Positions 8,985-18,961 of a DNA stretch of 64,000 nt are shown here, piece by piece. Position numbers and translations under genes: made by a program. A model generated the notes under the pieces. That model was not told the origin of the DNA, ran no database searches, and saw nothing but the letters and a program-made list of their open reading frames with translations. How positions within the stretch are numbered: the stretch's first letter is position 1; each line of letters opens with the position of its first letter. Source of the stretch: an uncultured Prevotella sp. (GTDB lineage Bacteria; Bacteroidota; Bacteroidia; Bacteroidales; Bacteroidaceae). Location: the NCBI GenBank assembly GCA_900317685.1, contig ONHQ01000008.1, forward strand, positions 1 to 64,000. The letters run 5' to 3'.

Positions 8985-9103
8985 TAATTTTGCCAGTCAA
9001 TATGACTCTTGTCGCTTGACGGGCGATAAGAGTCTGCTGTTTCCTTATGGAGATAAGTCATAATAATCCTTACGGAGATAAATCATAAACAAATAAACCA
9101 AAG
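8985..9103 (+). promoter_or_regulatory. Promoter and structured leader of tig
   Basis: TAATTTTG at 8985-8992 is a -7 element. The 5' leader holds a hairpin (GACTCTT at 9004-9010 pairing with AAGAGTC at 9028-9034, extended by TCGC/GCGA) and two copies of a ~20-base repeat, CCTTAyGGAGATAArTCATAA, near 9043 and 9068. The repeats contain GGAGAT, which resembles a ribosome-binding site. Confidence 0.6.
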
Positions 9104-10471
9104 ATGAAAGTTTCATTTGAAAATCCCGACAAGATCAACGGACTGTTGACCATCACTGTCGAAGAAGATGACTACAAAAACGATGTCGAGAAGGAGCTCA
9201 AGGAGTACCGCAAAAGAGCTAATGTCCCCGGCTTCCGCCCAGGTAAGGCTCCTATGGGCATGATCAGACGTCAGTTTGAGCCCAGTGCCAAGATGGACGC
9301 CATCAACAAGGTGCTCAACGATCAAATCCAGAAGTATATTGCTGACAACAAGATTCAGATGCTCGGTGAGCCTCTGGCCTCTGACAAGCAGGAGCCTCAG
9401 GATCTGGAGAAACCGGCTCCTTATACTTTCATGTTCGACATCGCTGTCGCTCCTGAGTTCAATATCGAGCTGAGCGACAAGGATACTGTCGACTATTATG
9501 AGATCACTGTCGACGATGCTCTCGTTGACAAGCAGGTGGATATGTTTGCCAATCGTCTTGGCGGATATGTCGATGTTGAGGAATATCAGGAAAACGATAT
9601 GCTCAAGGGTGACATCCGCGAGCTCGACGAGAAAGGCAACACCAAGGAAGGCGGTCTGACCGTCGAGGGTGCTGTGCTGATGCCTAACTATCTGAAGAAC
9701 GACGACCAGAAGAAACTCTTCGAGGGCGCAAAGAAGGGTGACATCATCACCTTCAATCCTTCTAAGGCATACGACGGCAATGAGGTGCAGATCTCTTCTT
9801 TGCTGAAGATCGAGAAGGATCAGGTTGCCAACTATCAGGGCGATTTCAGCTTCCAGGTGACTGGTATCCAGCGCTTCCAGAAGCATGCTGTGGATCAGGA
9901 ACTCTTCGATCAGACCTTCGGTAAGGATGCCGTGAAGGACGAGAAGGAATTCCGTGACAAGATCGCCGAGGGACTCAAGGAGCAGCTCGTTCGCGACAGC
10001 GACTACAAGTTCCTGCTCGATGTCCGCAAGTATGCTGAGGACAAGATCGGTCAGCTGACTTATCCCGATGCTCTTCTGAAGCGTGTCATGAAGCAGGGCA
10101 GCAAGGAGAAGGACGAGAAGAAGCTCAACGAGATGATCGACAAGAACTACGAGGCAAGCCTCAAGGAGCTCAACTGGAGCCTGATCCGCAACAAACTCTC
10201 TGAGCAGACTGGCATCAAGGTTGATGACAATGATGTGAAGGAAGCTGCCCGTGAGACTGCTCGCATCCAGTTTGCTCAGTATGGCATGAGCAACGTTCCT
10301 GAAGAGTACATCAACAACTACGCTGATGAGCTCCTCAAGAAGCGTGAGAATGCCCAGGGCTTTGTGGATCGTGCCATCGACGTGAAGCTCTCTGATGCCC
10401 TGAAGAAAGTCGTCAAGCTGAACAAGAAAGAGATCAGCCTCGATGATTTCAACAAGATGATGGGCGAGTAA
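9104..10471 (+). CDS. tig: Trigger factor
   Basis: Trigger factor is the ribosome-bound chaperone that meets nascent chains at the exit tunnel and also has prolyl isomerase activity in many species. The 455-residue product has the ribosome-docking signature GFRPGKAPMGMI near residue 44, then a divergent middle domain and the long helical C-terminal arms. It is highly charged (many Lys, Asp, Glu). It sits ahead of clpP-clpX, the classic tig-clpP-clpX order, but a hairpin and a new promoter separate them here. Confidence 0.95.
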   Translation: MKVSFENPDKINGLLTITVEEDDYKNDVEKELKEYRKRANVPGFRPGKAPMGMIRRQFEPSAKMDAINKVLNDQIQKYIADNKIQMLGEPLASDKQEPQDLEKPAPYTFMFDIAVAPEFNIELSDKDTVDYYEITVDDALVDKQVDMFANRLGGYVDVEEYQENDMLKGDIRELDEKGNTKEGGLTVEGAVLMPNYLKNDDQKKLFEGAKKGDIITFNPSKAYDGNEVQISSLLKIEKDQVANYQGDFSFQVTGIQRFQKHAVDQELFDQTFGKDAVKDEKEFRDKIAEGLKEQLVRDSDYKFLLDVRKYAEDKIGQLTYPDALLKRVMKQGSKEKDEKKLNEMIDKNYEASLKELNWSLIRNKLSEQTGIKVDDNDVKEAARETARIQFAQYGMSNVPEEYINNYADELLKKRENAQGFVDRAIDVKLSDALKKVVKLNKKEISLDDFNKMMGE

Positions 10472-10501
10472 TGCGCGCATAAAATAAGATTTTAATAAAA
10501 A

Positions 10502-10547
10502 ATAATCTCTTGATTGAAGAGGTTATCAGCTTTTTTTATTATCTTTG
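10502..10547 (+). terminator. tig terminator hairpin merged with clpP promoter
   Basis: ATAATCTCTT / AAGAGGTTAT form a stem (one wobble pair) ending at 10526, followed four bases later by seven T. TATCTTTG at 10540-10547 is the probable -7 element of clpPX. Confidence 0.6.
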
Positions 10548-10646
10548 TGTAATCAACACGAAGAATAGGTTTGAAACCAGTAAAAAGAGCGGATAACCTC
10601 TTTTCTCGTATTTGACTATTAACATTGAATATATTAAGGAAATCGA

Positions 10647-11315
10647 ATGAACAACGACTTTAGAAAATTTGCCACGGGGCATTTAGGCATGAACGGACTG
10701 GCTCTGGATGATGTGGTTAAGGCGCAACAACAATATCTCAATCCGTATATCCTCGAAGAGCGTCAGCTCAATGTCACTCAGATGGATGTCTTCTCACGAC
10801 TGATGATGGACCGCATCATCTTCTTGGGAACGGAGATCGACGACTATACAGCCAATACCCTTCAGGCTCAGTTGCTCTACCTCGACTCTGTCGACAACGG
10901 CAAGGACATCTCCATCTATGTCAACTCTCCCGGCGGTAGCGTGACGGCCGGACTGGGTATCTATGACACCATGCAGTTCATCACCAGCGATGTGGCAACG
11001 ATCTGTACGGGTATGGCTGCCTCTATGGCTGCTGTGCTGCTCGTCTCCGGTACGGAGGGCAAGCGTTCCGCACTGCCTCATAGCCGCGTGATGATCCACC
11101 AGCCCTTAGGCGGTGTGCAAGGCCAGGCATCGGACATCGAGATCGAGGCCCGCGAGATTCAGAAATTTAAGAAAGAACTCTATACCATCATCTCCAATCA
11201 CTCTCATCAGCCTTACGAAAAGGTGTGGAAAGACAGTGACCGTAATTACTGGATGACCGCCGAGGAGGCTAAGGAGTATGGCATGATTGATACGGTGTTG
11301 GCAAGAAAGCAATAA
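10647..11315 (+). CDS. clpP: ATP-dependent Clp protease proteolytic subunit
   Basis: ClpP forms the barrel-shaped serine protease that degrades proteins fed by ClpX. Its catalytic triad is visible as Ser126 (TGMAASMAA), His151 (RVMIHQPLGG) and Asp198 (KDSDRNYWM). The 222-residue length includes an N-terminal extension of about 30 residues that is probably removed by self-processing. It lies 28 bases upstream of clpX and the two form an operon. The leader is about 95 bases and contains an 11-base complement of the tig hairpin (see findings). Confidence 0.97.
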   Translation: MNNDFRKFATGHLGMNGLALDDVVKAQQQYLNPYILEERQLNVTQMDVFSRLMMDRIIFLGTEIDDYTANTLQAQLLYLDSVDNGKDISIYVNSPGGSVTAGLGIYDTMQFITSDVATICTGMAASMAAVLLVSGTEGKRSALPHSRVMIHQPLGGVQGQASDIEIEAREIQKFKKELYTIISNHSHQPYEKVWKDSDRNYWMTAEEAKEYGMIDTVLARKQ

Positions 11316-11343
11316 TCTTAGTAACCAGGAGGAATAAGAAAAC

Positions 11344-12594
11344 ATGCCGAAAAAAGTATGTAGCTTCTGTGGTCGTGACGAATCACAGGTAAAATTGCTC
11401 ATCACAGGACTCAACGGTTATATCTGTGAGGACTGTGCTATGCAGGCTTACAAGATAGTGAAGGATACCGGTGTACTCGGTAACGTGGATGAGGAGGCCA
11501 GCGCAAAGTCCAATGAGGCTTTCCGCAAGAAGGCGCGTATACCCAAGCCAAAGGAAATCAAGAAATATCTCGACGAGTATGTCATTGGACAGGATGAGGC
11601 CAAGCGCTATCTGTCGGTGGCTGTGTATAACCACTACAAGCGTTTGCTCCAGCCCTCGGACGATGATGGCGTGGAGATCGAGAAGAGCAACATCATCATG
11701 GTAGGTTCTACGGGTACGGGTAAGACTTTGTTGGCCCGCACCATTGCCAAGTTGCTCGACGTGCCTTTCACCATTGTCGACGCTACGGTGTTTACTGAGG
11801 CCGGTTACGTCGGCGAGGATGTGGAAAGCATTCTGAGCCGTCTGCTTCAGGTAGCCAACTATGATGTGGCCGCCGCCGAGCGGGGTATTGTCTTCATCGA
11901 TGAGATTGACAAGATTGCACGCAAAAGCGATAACCCCAGCATCACACGCGATGTCAGTGGTGAGGGCGTACAGCAGAGCTTGCTCAAACTCTTGGAGGGA
12001 ACCATGGTCAACGTACCGCCAAAGGGCGGCCGCAAGCATCCTGACCAGGACTATGTGCATGTCAACACCAAGAACATCCTGTTTATCTGTGGTGGTGCCT
12101 TCGACGGCATCGAGCGCAAGATAGCACAGCGACTCAACACGCATACGGTAGGATATAACTCTGTGCAGAATGCCCGGCATATCGACCGCGGTGATCTGAT
12201 GAAGTATATTCTTCCGCAAGACTTGAAGTCGTTTGGCCTGATTCCAGAGTTGGTTGGCCGTCTGCCGGTGCTGACCTATCTCAATCCTTTGGACCGTGAC
12301 GCATTGCGCCGTATCTTGGTGGAGCCGAAAAACTCTATTGTCAAGCAGTACATCAAACTGTTTGAGATGGATCACATCACGTTGTCCTTTACCGAGGAAG
12401 CTCTCGACTTCATCGTCGATAAGGCTGTGGAGTACAAGCTTGGCGCTCGAGGCTTGCGCTCTATTGTTGAGGAGGTGATGATGGATGCCATGTTTGATGT
12501 ACCGTCAAGACGCATCAAGAAGTTTGAGGTAACGCTTGACTATGCCAAGCAGCAATTGGACAAGGCTCATCTGCAGCGACTCGAATCGGCCTAA
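11344..12594 (+). CDS. clpX: Clp protease ATPase subunit ClpX
   Basis: ClpX unfolds tagged substrates and threads them into ClpP. The 416-residue product has the N-terminal C4 zinc-binding domain (CSFC and CEDC pairs), Walker A GSTGTGKT at 121-128, Walker [11 protein letters not shown], and the [11 protein letters not shown] sensor-2 region. A ClpP-contact loop is present after the Walker B motif. A clear Shine-Dalgarno, AGGAGG at about 11328-11333, precedes the ATG, which is notable because few genes in this window have one. Confidence 0.97.
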   Translation: MPKKVCSFCGRDESQVKLLITGLNGYICEDCAMQAYKIVKDTGVLGNVDEEASAKSNEAFRKKARIPKPKEIKKYLDEYVIGQDEAKRYLSVAVYNHYKRLLQPSDDDGVEIEKSNIIMVGSTGTGKTLLARTIAKLLDVPFTIVDATVFTEAGYVGEDVESILSRLLQVANYDVAAAERGIVFIDEIDKIARKSDNPSITRDVSGEGVQQSLLKLLEGTMVNVPPKGGRKHPDQDYVHVNTKNILFICGGAFDGIERKIAQRLNTHTVGYNSVQNARHIDRGDLMKYILPQDLKSFGLIPELVGRLPVLTYLNPLDRDALRRILVEPKNSIVKQYIKLFEMDHITLSFTEEALDFIVDKAVEYKLGARGLRSIVEEVMMDAMFDVPSRRIKKFEVTLDYAKQQLDKAHLQRLESA

Positions 12595-12627
12595 CCGGTT
12601 GGGAGAAACGCAGGAAACTGACTAATG

Positions 12628-12655
12628 GCAGAGGCCGTTAAATGCGGCTCTCTGC
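12628..12655 (+). other. Hairpin in the clpX-recQ gap
   Basis: GCAGAG-GCCG pairs with CGGC-TCTCTGC around a 7-base loop. No T-run follows, so it may protect the 3' end of the clpX transcript or act as a weak terminator. Confidence 0.4.
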
Positions 12656-12694
12656 ATATTACATGATTAATAAGAATTATCTAAGGAACATGCA

Positions 12695-14923
12695 ATGACT
12701 AAGGAAGTGGACTTGACTCAAGCTTTGAAGAAGTACTTTGGCTTTGATCATTTCAAGGGCGACCAGGAAGCGATTATCCGTAATCTTATGGCGGGAAACA
12801 ACACCTTTGTGCTGATGCCTACCGGTGGCGGCAAGAGCCTGTGCTATCAGCTGCCATCGCTGATCATGGATGGAACGGCTATTGTCGTGTCTCCTCTGAT
12901 CGCACTGATGAAAAACCAGGTAGATGTCATCAATGGCCTGACAGAGGAAGACGGTCTGGCCCACTTTCTCAACTCGTCGCTCAACCGGGCTGCCATCAAC
13001 CGGGTGATGGATGACGTGCACAGCGGGCGCACGAAGTTGTTGTATGTGGCTCCTGAATCTCTTAATAAAGAGGAGAACCTGGAGTTCTTCTCTTCTTTCC
13101 ATATCTCTTTCTATGCTATCGATGAGGCACACTGTATCTCGGAGTGGGGACACGACTTCCGCCCCGAGTACCGCAATATCCGCCCTACCATCAACCGCAT
13201 TGCCGAGATACAGCATGTCGATTCGGTGCCAGTGATCGCATTGACGGCAACAGCCACGGACAAGGTGCGGTCGGACATCAAGAAGAGCCTCGGCATCCTC
13301 GACGCGGAAGAGTTCCGCAGTTCCTTCAACCGGCCGAACCTCTACTATGAGGTGCGGCCGAAGATCAGCGAGGAAGACACCGACAGCCAGATCATCCGGT
13401 TTATCAAGCAGCATCCCGGCAAGAGCGGCATCATCTATTGCCTCTCGCGCAAGAAGGTGGAGGAGCTGGCCAAGAAACTCCAGATCAATGGCTTTAAGGC
13501 GGCACCCTATCATGCCGGTCTGGACTCGGAGTTGCGCACAAAGACGCAGGATGACTTCTTGAAGGAAGAGATCGATGTCATCGTGGCGACCATCGCCTTT
13601 GGCATGGGCATCGACAAACCCGATGTGCGCTTTGTCATCCATTACGACATCCCCAAGAGTCTTGAAGGCTACTATCAGGAGACCGGTAGAGCCGGGCGTG
13701 ACGGTGGCGAGGGCATCTGCATCGCTTTCTATTCTCCAAGGGATCTGAAAAAACTCGAGAAGTTCATGGAGAACAAAGATGTCAATGAGAAGGAGATCGG
13801 CTATCAGCTCTTGCAGGAGACCAAGGCCTACGCCGAGTCTTCGGTTTGCCGCCGCAAGATGCTGCTCCACTATTTTGGTGAGGAGTACCCGCAGGACAAC
13901 TGTGGCAATTGTGACAACTGCCTGCATCCGCAAAAGCAGTTCGAGGCTACTGATGCTTTGCTCATCGTCCTCAATGCCATCAAGGCCGTGAAGGAAAACT
14001 TCGACCAGGCTTATATCACCGACTTTGTCAAAGGGCGTGCTACGGACAACATCGTGCGCCATGGTCACAACAAACTGCCGGAGTTCGGTGCTGGAGCCAA
14101 ACTCAATGAGGAGGACTCCACCATTTGGAACCCAGTCATCCGTCAGGCTATGATCTCGCATTATATCCGTAAGGATGTGGAGAACTTTGGACTGTTGAAG
14201 CTGACGCCCGAGGGCAGGATGTTTATCAAGAGTCCGAAGCCGTTCTTTGCAGTTCACGACCGGGAATACGACGACGTGGAGGAAAGTGCCGAAGGTGGCG
14301 TAAGTGCCCTCGACCAGGAGTTGCTTGGCTTGCTCAAAGGCCTGCGCAAGGATGTGGCCCGCAAGCATAACCTTCCGCCTTATGTGATCTTCCAGGACAT
14401 CTCGCTGTCGCAGATGGCGACGAGTTTTCCCGTCAGCTTGGAAGAACTGCAGCAGATACAAGGCGTAGGGCAGGGCAAAGCACATAAATATGGAAAGCCC
14501 TTCGTGGATCTTATCAAGAAGTATTGTGAGGACAACAATATCCAGCGGGTGGACATGATGCGTGTCATCAGCCTGCCCAAGAAGTCGATGAAGAAGTTGA
14601 AGATCATCGAGCTCATCGACCGACGTGTACCCTTGGATGAGATCGCCTCTATGCAGGGCTGCGGTTTCGATGATCTGATCGACGACATCGAGTCCATTGT
14701 CAACAGTGGCATGAAGGTCGATATCAGTTACTACCTCGATGACGAAGACGTCATTGACCCCGATGAGGTTGACGACATCTATGACTATTTCCGCAACAGC
14801 GATACCGATGATGTCGACACAGCCATCGATGAATGTGAGATCTATGACGACGATGGAGGTCTCACCGCTGAGGAGAAAGTGCGTCTTGTGCTGATCAAAT
14901 TTCTTTCCGAGCAGGCCAACTGA
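12695..14923 (+). CDS. recQ: ATP-dependent DNA helicase RecQ
   Basis: RecQ is a 3'-5' helicase used in recombination and replication restart. The 742-residue product has the motif I Walker A TGGGKS at 43-48, the DEAH box at 143-146 with the aromatic-rich loop, motif VI QETGRAGRDG, a zinc-binding group (CRRKM and CGNCDNC near 385-408), the winged-helix RQC domain and an HRDC domain near 535-610. It is longer than E. coli RecQ (about 610) because of an acidic C-terminal extension of about 130 residues rich in Asp (DDEDVIDPDEVDD). This extension is common in Bacteroidota RecQ. Confidence 0.96.
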   Translation: MTKEVDLTQALKKYFGFDHFKGDQEAIIRNLMAGNNTFVLMPTGGGKSLCYQLPSLIMDGTAIVVSPLIALMKNQVDVINGLTEEDGLAHFLNSSLNRAAINRVMDDVHSGRTKLLYVAPESLNKEENLEFFSSFHISFYAIDEAHCISEWGHDFRPEYRNIRPTINRIAEIQHVDSVPVIALTATATDKVRSDIKKSLGILDAEEFRSSFNRPNLYYEVRPKISEEDTDSQIIRFIKQHPGKSGIIYCLSRKKVEELAKKLQINGFKAAPYHAGLDSELRTKTQDDFLKEEIDVIVATIAFGMGIDKPDVRFVIHYDIPKSLEGYYQETGRAGRDGGEGICIAFYSPRDLKKLEKFMENKDVNEKEIGYQLLQETKAYAESSVCRRKMLLHYFGEEYPQDNCGNCDNCLHPQKQFEATDALLIVLNAIKAVKENFDQAYITDFVKGRATDNIVRHGHNKLPEFGAGAKLNEEDSTIWNPVIRQAMISHYIRKDVENFGLLKLTPEGRMFIKSPKPFFAVHDREYDDVEESAEGGVSALDQELLGLLKGLRKDVARKHNLPPYVIFQDISLSQMATSFPVSLEELQQIQGVGQGKAHKYGKPFVDLIKKYCEDNNIQRVDMMRVISLPKKSMKKLKIIELIDRRVPLDEIASMQGCGFDDLIDDIESIVNSGMKVDISYYLDDEDVIDPDEVDDIYDYFRNSDTDDVDTAIDECEIYDDDGGLTAEEKVRLVLIKFLSEQAN

Positions 14924-14972
14924 TCTTTGCCTGGTTTTTCGGATATTCATGTCACGGACAGCTTCAATCATA

Positions 14973-15010
14973 CGCCCGTCCGCTCTGTCAGGGAGCGGAC
15001 GGGTGTTTTT
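14973..15010 (+). terminator. Terminator after recQ
   Basis: A strong 11-13 base GC stem (CCCGTCCGCTC / GAGCGGACGGG) is followed by TGTTTTT. Confidence 0.9.
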
Positions 15011-15064
15011 GTGTTTTCACGGGTCGTGTAACAAGATAGAAAGTATGTGTAACGCAGGAAGAAG

Positions 15065-15092
15065 TTGGTGTGACAGAGAAATCATACCTTTG
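15065..15092 (+). promoter_or_regulatory. Promoter of the GH5-GH43 gene
   Basis: TACCTTTG at 15085-15092 is a good -7 element. TTGG at 15065 is the nearest -33-like sequence but sits a few bases too close. Confidence 0.6.
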
Positions 15093-15118
15093 CATATCTA
15101 TTACGCATCATTCACAAT

Positions 15119-18100
15119 ATGAAACAAGCAATCCTATCTGCTATTTTTGGTCTGTGCCTGACCGTAGGCGCTTGGGCCCAAGTACCTTTCGGCCATACGC
15201 CGCCTTTGCATGTCGACGGCAATCAGTTGCACGATCCACAGGGCAATACCGTCGTGCTCCATGGAGTGATGGACACGCCGAGTCCTTATTTCAATTCCTG
15301 GCGCTGGGGCAATAATGCCGACGATGCCCATGTCGATGCTTGCCTGCAATATTTCGACAAGCTCTATACGGCCATTACCGACACGACGCAAGGAGCCTTT
15401 GCCAACGTCTTCCGTCTTCATCTCGATCCTTGTTGGACCAATGATCCCGACAAGAAAAGCGACGGCAAGGAGTCGGGCGAGGCTGACATCAGTCGGTTCA
15501 GCGCTCAGCGTCTCGAGAAATACCTTCGCTCACTCTACTTCCCTTTGGCACGCAAGGCTGTGGGGCATGGACTCTATGTAGTCATGCGCCCGCCGGGGGT
15601 GTGTCCCAAGACCATTCAGGCCGGAGGTGAATACCAGCAATATCTCATGACCGTGTGGGACATTGTCTCACGCAACGATTCCGTGCGCAAATATGCCGGA
15701 CAGCTGTCCATCGAATTGGCCAATGAACCTGTGCAGGTCACTGACAGCACAGGACAAGAGACACCCCAAGCGTTACAACAGTTCTTCCAGCCTATCGTCA
15801 ACAAAATACGTGCCAATGGCTTCACCGGCATCATCTGGGTGCCGGGAAGTGGATGGCAGAGCAACTATCGCGGCTACGCCACTTATCCCATCCGCGGTTA
15901 TAATATCGGCTATGCCGTCCATGATTATCCCGGCTGGTATGGCACAAGTGACAGCCAGACCGATGCGGAAAATGGCATCCGGCAGTTCCATGAGTCCGTG
16001 CCGGTGGTTGACACCCATCCCGTCATCATCACGGAGGTCGACTGGAGTCCTGAGAAGCCGGGAGCCGGACACTACAACGAGCATGGTGAATGGGTGCCTG
16101 CCAACTATGGCACATGGGCCACGGCGTCTACTTCCAAGTGGGGCAAGACCTACAAGCAGTTGCTCGACCACTATGGCAATATCTCCATGACGCTCTCCGG
16201 AACGGGATACTATATCGACATCGACCATTATCTGTCCACCGGCACGGTGCGTCCTGCCTTTCAGGGGGTCGCTGAGGCGTGTGGAGAGGCCTGCTTCCAT
16301 TGGTATCGCGACTATGCCCGTCGCGACTATGCCATGCCCGCTTACACCCAGGGCTATACCGCTGACCGCGGCGATGGCACTTTTGTCAATCCGATTATCA
16401 ATGCCGACTTCCCCGATCCCGATGTGATCCGCGTGGGCGACACCTATTATTATGCCTCCACGACCATGTTCCATTTCCCGGGTATCACGTTGCTCAAGTC
16501 CCACGACCTGGTCAACTGGCAGTACTGTGCCAATCCGTTACTGCAAATCAACAATTCCGATGCCTACAACCTGCTCAACGGTAAGAATCATTACAGTCAG
16601 GGCCAGTGGGCACCGAGCCTGAAATACCACGACGGAAAATTCTTTCTCAACTTCATTGCCTTTGGCGATGACGGTGGCGACTTCATGCTCACCGCCACAG
16701 ATCCCGAGGGAGTGTGGCAGATGAAGAAGCTCGATGGCTTCTACTACGATTCGGGCTTTCTCTTCGACGATGGTCCGGATGGCGACGGCAATATCTATGT
16801 AGCCAGCGGCATCGGTGACATCACTGTCACGCGCCTCTCCTCTGATTTCAAGGCACAGGAGAGCAAGAAGATCATCAGTGTGGGCAATGGCTGTGAGGGC
16901 AGTCATATGTACCACATCGGAGACTATTACTATATCTATGCGACCTATGGCGGTACCGAGGGCTCACAGACCATCTTCCGCTCCAAAGCGCCGATGGGTC
17001 CCTACGAAGAGCATCCTACACGTGTCTTCGCCCATCAGCATATCCATCAGGGCGCTTTGGTACAGACACAGACCGGTGAGTGGTGGACCATTCTCTTCAA
17101 GGATGCCGGTGCCATCGGACGTGTGCCTTATCTCGAACCCGTGGTGTGGAGAGACGGCTGGCCCGTGATCGGCAACGACGGCGTCGACGTGTCCAAGGAT
17201 GGAAAAGCCTATCCCAAACCCAATGTGGGACAGGCTTATCTTGCTGCAACGCTGACGGCCAATGAGACCTTTACGGGGGCCTCCCTCGGCAAGATGTGGG
17301 AATGGAACCACAACGCCGATCCCACGGCATGGAGTCTGTTTGAGCGACCGGGCTGGTTGCGGCTTCGTACCACAGGCGTCACCTCCGACCTCATGCAGAC
17401 CCGCAACTCACTCACCACACGCATCCTCGGTACAGCCGCTGAGGGTACGGCCGCCCGGCAGGTGGCTGACAGCTATGGCACGGTCAAGATCGATGTCAGT
17501 GGCATGGCCGACGGTGATGTGGCCGGACTGGCCGTCTTCCAGGACCCGTATGCCTACATTGGCATTGCTGCCTCCAACGGCAAACGTCATCTTGTCGCCA
17601 TGCGCTCGGCTTACGACGACAATGGCCGGACCGTTGCCGAAGAGCGGCAGGAAGGACCTGAGATCAGTGCCGACGTGGTCTATCTGCGGGCCCGTGCCAA
17701 TTTCGGCAACGCCACGGCAACGTTCTACTACAGTACCGACAACGCCACGTGGCACGCCTTTGGTCCCACGCTGCAGATGCGCTACACGCTCAAGGTGTTC
17801 GTCGGCAACCGCTTCTACCTCTTCAACCAGGCCACAAAAGCCAATGGAGGACATGTGGATATTGACTGGTTCTCCACAGAGCCCACTTTCTCCGAGGACG
17901 CTTTCTATGCTCCCGGCACCCTGAAGACATTCAGCAATGCCGACCTGACCATGGCGGACCTTCGTGTTGACACCACGCGCTTGACACTGTTGCCCGGCGA
18001 GCGGCAGACACTCAACGTCACGCTCGTTTCCGCCTCTGGCCTGCAAACCAATGTGGTGGGCAGTTGCGTGATCAGAAGCTCCCGTCCCGAAGTGGCCAGC

Positions 18101-18784
18101 GTGGAGCAGGGGGCCATCGTCGCAGGCACCACACCCGGCGAGGCCACCGTCAGCGTGACCTACACCGACGTCTTTGGCAACAGCCTCACGCTTGACATTA
18201 ACGTCAAGGTGACGCATTTCCCACTCGTCGATGGTAAGTTCAATCCCAGCATCTGGGAGAAAGGCACGTTCCGCAGCAGCGACGGCTATCTCCTGACGGG
18301 CACCTATGGCTTTGGTGGCTGGCAGTATGCCGCGCCCCTCGACCTGAGTGCTTATAAATATGTAGTGGTGGAGCTGAAACAGCCAGCTGCTGTCTTTTCT
18401 TCGTTCCGCCTTTTCGACCAGAATAATTATTGGACCAATCCGGCCATCGTCGATCTCACTGGCAAGCAAAAGGTGGTGATCGACTTGCATCAGATGACCA
18501 ACGAGAAAGGCGTGGCGGTCGATCCCAGTCATATCTATATTGCCGGCTTCTGGACCAATGGCAGTGGCCCGCTCTACATCGGTGACGTGTTTGTCAGCAA
18601 CGACGGATCGACGCCTGTCACGGCAGTAGGGCAGATCGCCCTCGATCCCCATTCCCGGGTGGTGACCAGTGAGTATTACGATCTGAGTGGGCGACGCCTG
18701 GGTGGTCTTCTTCCTCAGGGCGTGACGGTCGTTCGCCAGCACTTGTCCGACGGCTCCGTCAGGGTTGTCAAGCAAGTGAGATAG
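15119..18784 (+). CDS. Secreted multidomain GH5-like and GH43 glycoside hydrolase
   Basis: This is a 1221-residue secreted enzyme, probably for arabinoxylan or a related plant polysaccharide. A signal peptide ends near residue 21. Residues ~30-400 look like a GH5 (clan GH-A) barrel, with a proposed acid/base Glu203 in ELANEP and nucleophile Glu306 in VIITEVDW. Residues ~421-700 are a GH43 five-blade propeller: NADFPDPD at 428-435, YDSGFLFDDG near 543 and the catalytic Glu593 in GNGCEGSH. A GH43-type beta-sandwich follows (about 710-910), then an Ig-like/BIG2 domain (about 965-1055), a carbohydrate-binding-like region and a C-terminal tail with YYDLSGRRLGG. The tail resembles type IX sorting signals. 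It is monocistronic with no SusC/SusD beside it. Domain families are well supported; the GH5 subfamily and substrate are inferred. Confidence 0.85.
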   Translation: MKQAILSAIFGLCLTVGAWAQVPFGHTPPLHVDGNQLHDPQGNTVVLHGVMDTPSPYFNSWRWGNNADDAHVDACLQYFDKLYTAITDTTQGAFANVFRLHLDPCWTNDPDKKSDGKESGEADISRFSAQRLEKYLRSLYFPLARKAVGHGLYVVMRPPGVCPKTIQAGGEYQQYLMTVWDIVSRNDSVRKYAGQLSIELANEPVQVTDSTGQETPQALQQFFQPIVNKIRANGFTGIIWVPGSGWQSNYRGYATYPIRGYNIGYAVHDYPGWYGTSDSQTDAENGIRQFHESVPVVDTHPVIITEVDWSPEKPGAGHYNEHGEWVPANYGTWATASTSKWGKTYKQLLDHYGNISMTLSGTGYYIDIDHYLSTGTVRPAFQGVAEACGEACFHWYRDYARRDYAMPAYTQGYTADRGDGTFVNPIINADFPDPDVIRVGDTYYYASTTMFHFPGITLLKSHDLVNWQYCANPLLQINNSDAYNLLNGKNHYSQGQWAPSLKYHDGKFFLNFIAFGDDGGDFMLTATDPEGVWQMKKLDGFYYDSGFLFDDGPDGDGNIYVASGIGDITVTRLSSDFKAQESKKIISVGNGCEGSHMYHIGDYYYIYATYGGTEGSQTIFRSKAPMGPYEEHPTRVFAHQHIHQGALVQTQTGEWWTILFKDAGAIGRVPYLEPVVWRDGWPVIGNDGVDVSKDGKAYPKPNVGQAYLAATLTANETFTGASLGKMWEWNHNADPTAWSLFERPGWLRLRTTGVTSDLMQTRNSLTTRILGTAAEGTAARQVADSYGTVKIDVSGMADGDVAGLAVFQDPYAYIGIAASNGKRHLVAMRSAYDDNGRTVAEERQEGPEISADVVYLRARANFGNATATFYYSTDNATWHAFGPTLQMRYTLKVFVGNRFYLFNQATKANGGHVDIDWFSTEPTFSEDAFYAPGTLKTFSNADLTMADLRVDTTRLTLLPGERQTLNVTLVSASGLQTNVVGSCVIRSSRPEVASVEQGAIVAGTTPGEATVSVTYTDVFGNSLTLDINVKVTHFPLVDGKFNPSIWEKGTFRSSDGYLLTGTYGFGGWQYAAPLDLSAYKYVVVELKQPAAVFSSFRLFDQNNYWTNPAIVDLTGKQKVVIDLHQMTNEKGVAVDPSHIYIAGFWTNGSGPLYIGDVFVSNDGSTPVTAVGQIALDPHSRVVTSEYYDLSGRRLGGLLPQGVTVVRQHLSDGSVRVVKQVR

Positions 18785-18815
18785 TCCGCTTTTCTTTTCC
18801 TTGTTTTCGATCTTC

Positions 18816-18856
18816 TCCCCCGGCCGTGCAGCATCCTTGACGGTCGGGGGCTTTTG
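18816..18856 (+). terminator. Terminator after the glycosidase gene
   Basis: The CCCCCGGCCGT / ACGGTCGGGGG stem (one wobble pair) is followed by CTTTTG. Confidence 0.85.
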
Positions 18857-18961
18857 TTCTCATGAAACCACAGCCTTCACCACTACGGAAAATGGGCGTT
18901 AAATAGCATTAAAGCCTTAAGAAAAAGACAGTAAGAGCTACGCTATGTGGAAAATTATTGG

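Noticed and set aside
9113-10480. A full-length antisense frame over tig
   Set aside because: The sense frame is clearly trigger factor. The antisense frame arises from codon bias and has no promoter or family match.
12677-14971. A 764-codon antisense frame over recQ
   Set aside because: RecQ motifs are intact on the plus strand; the other frame is Leu/Val/Ile-rich low-information sequence.
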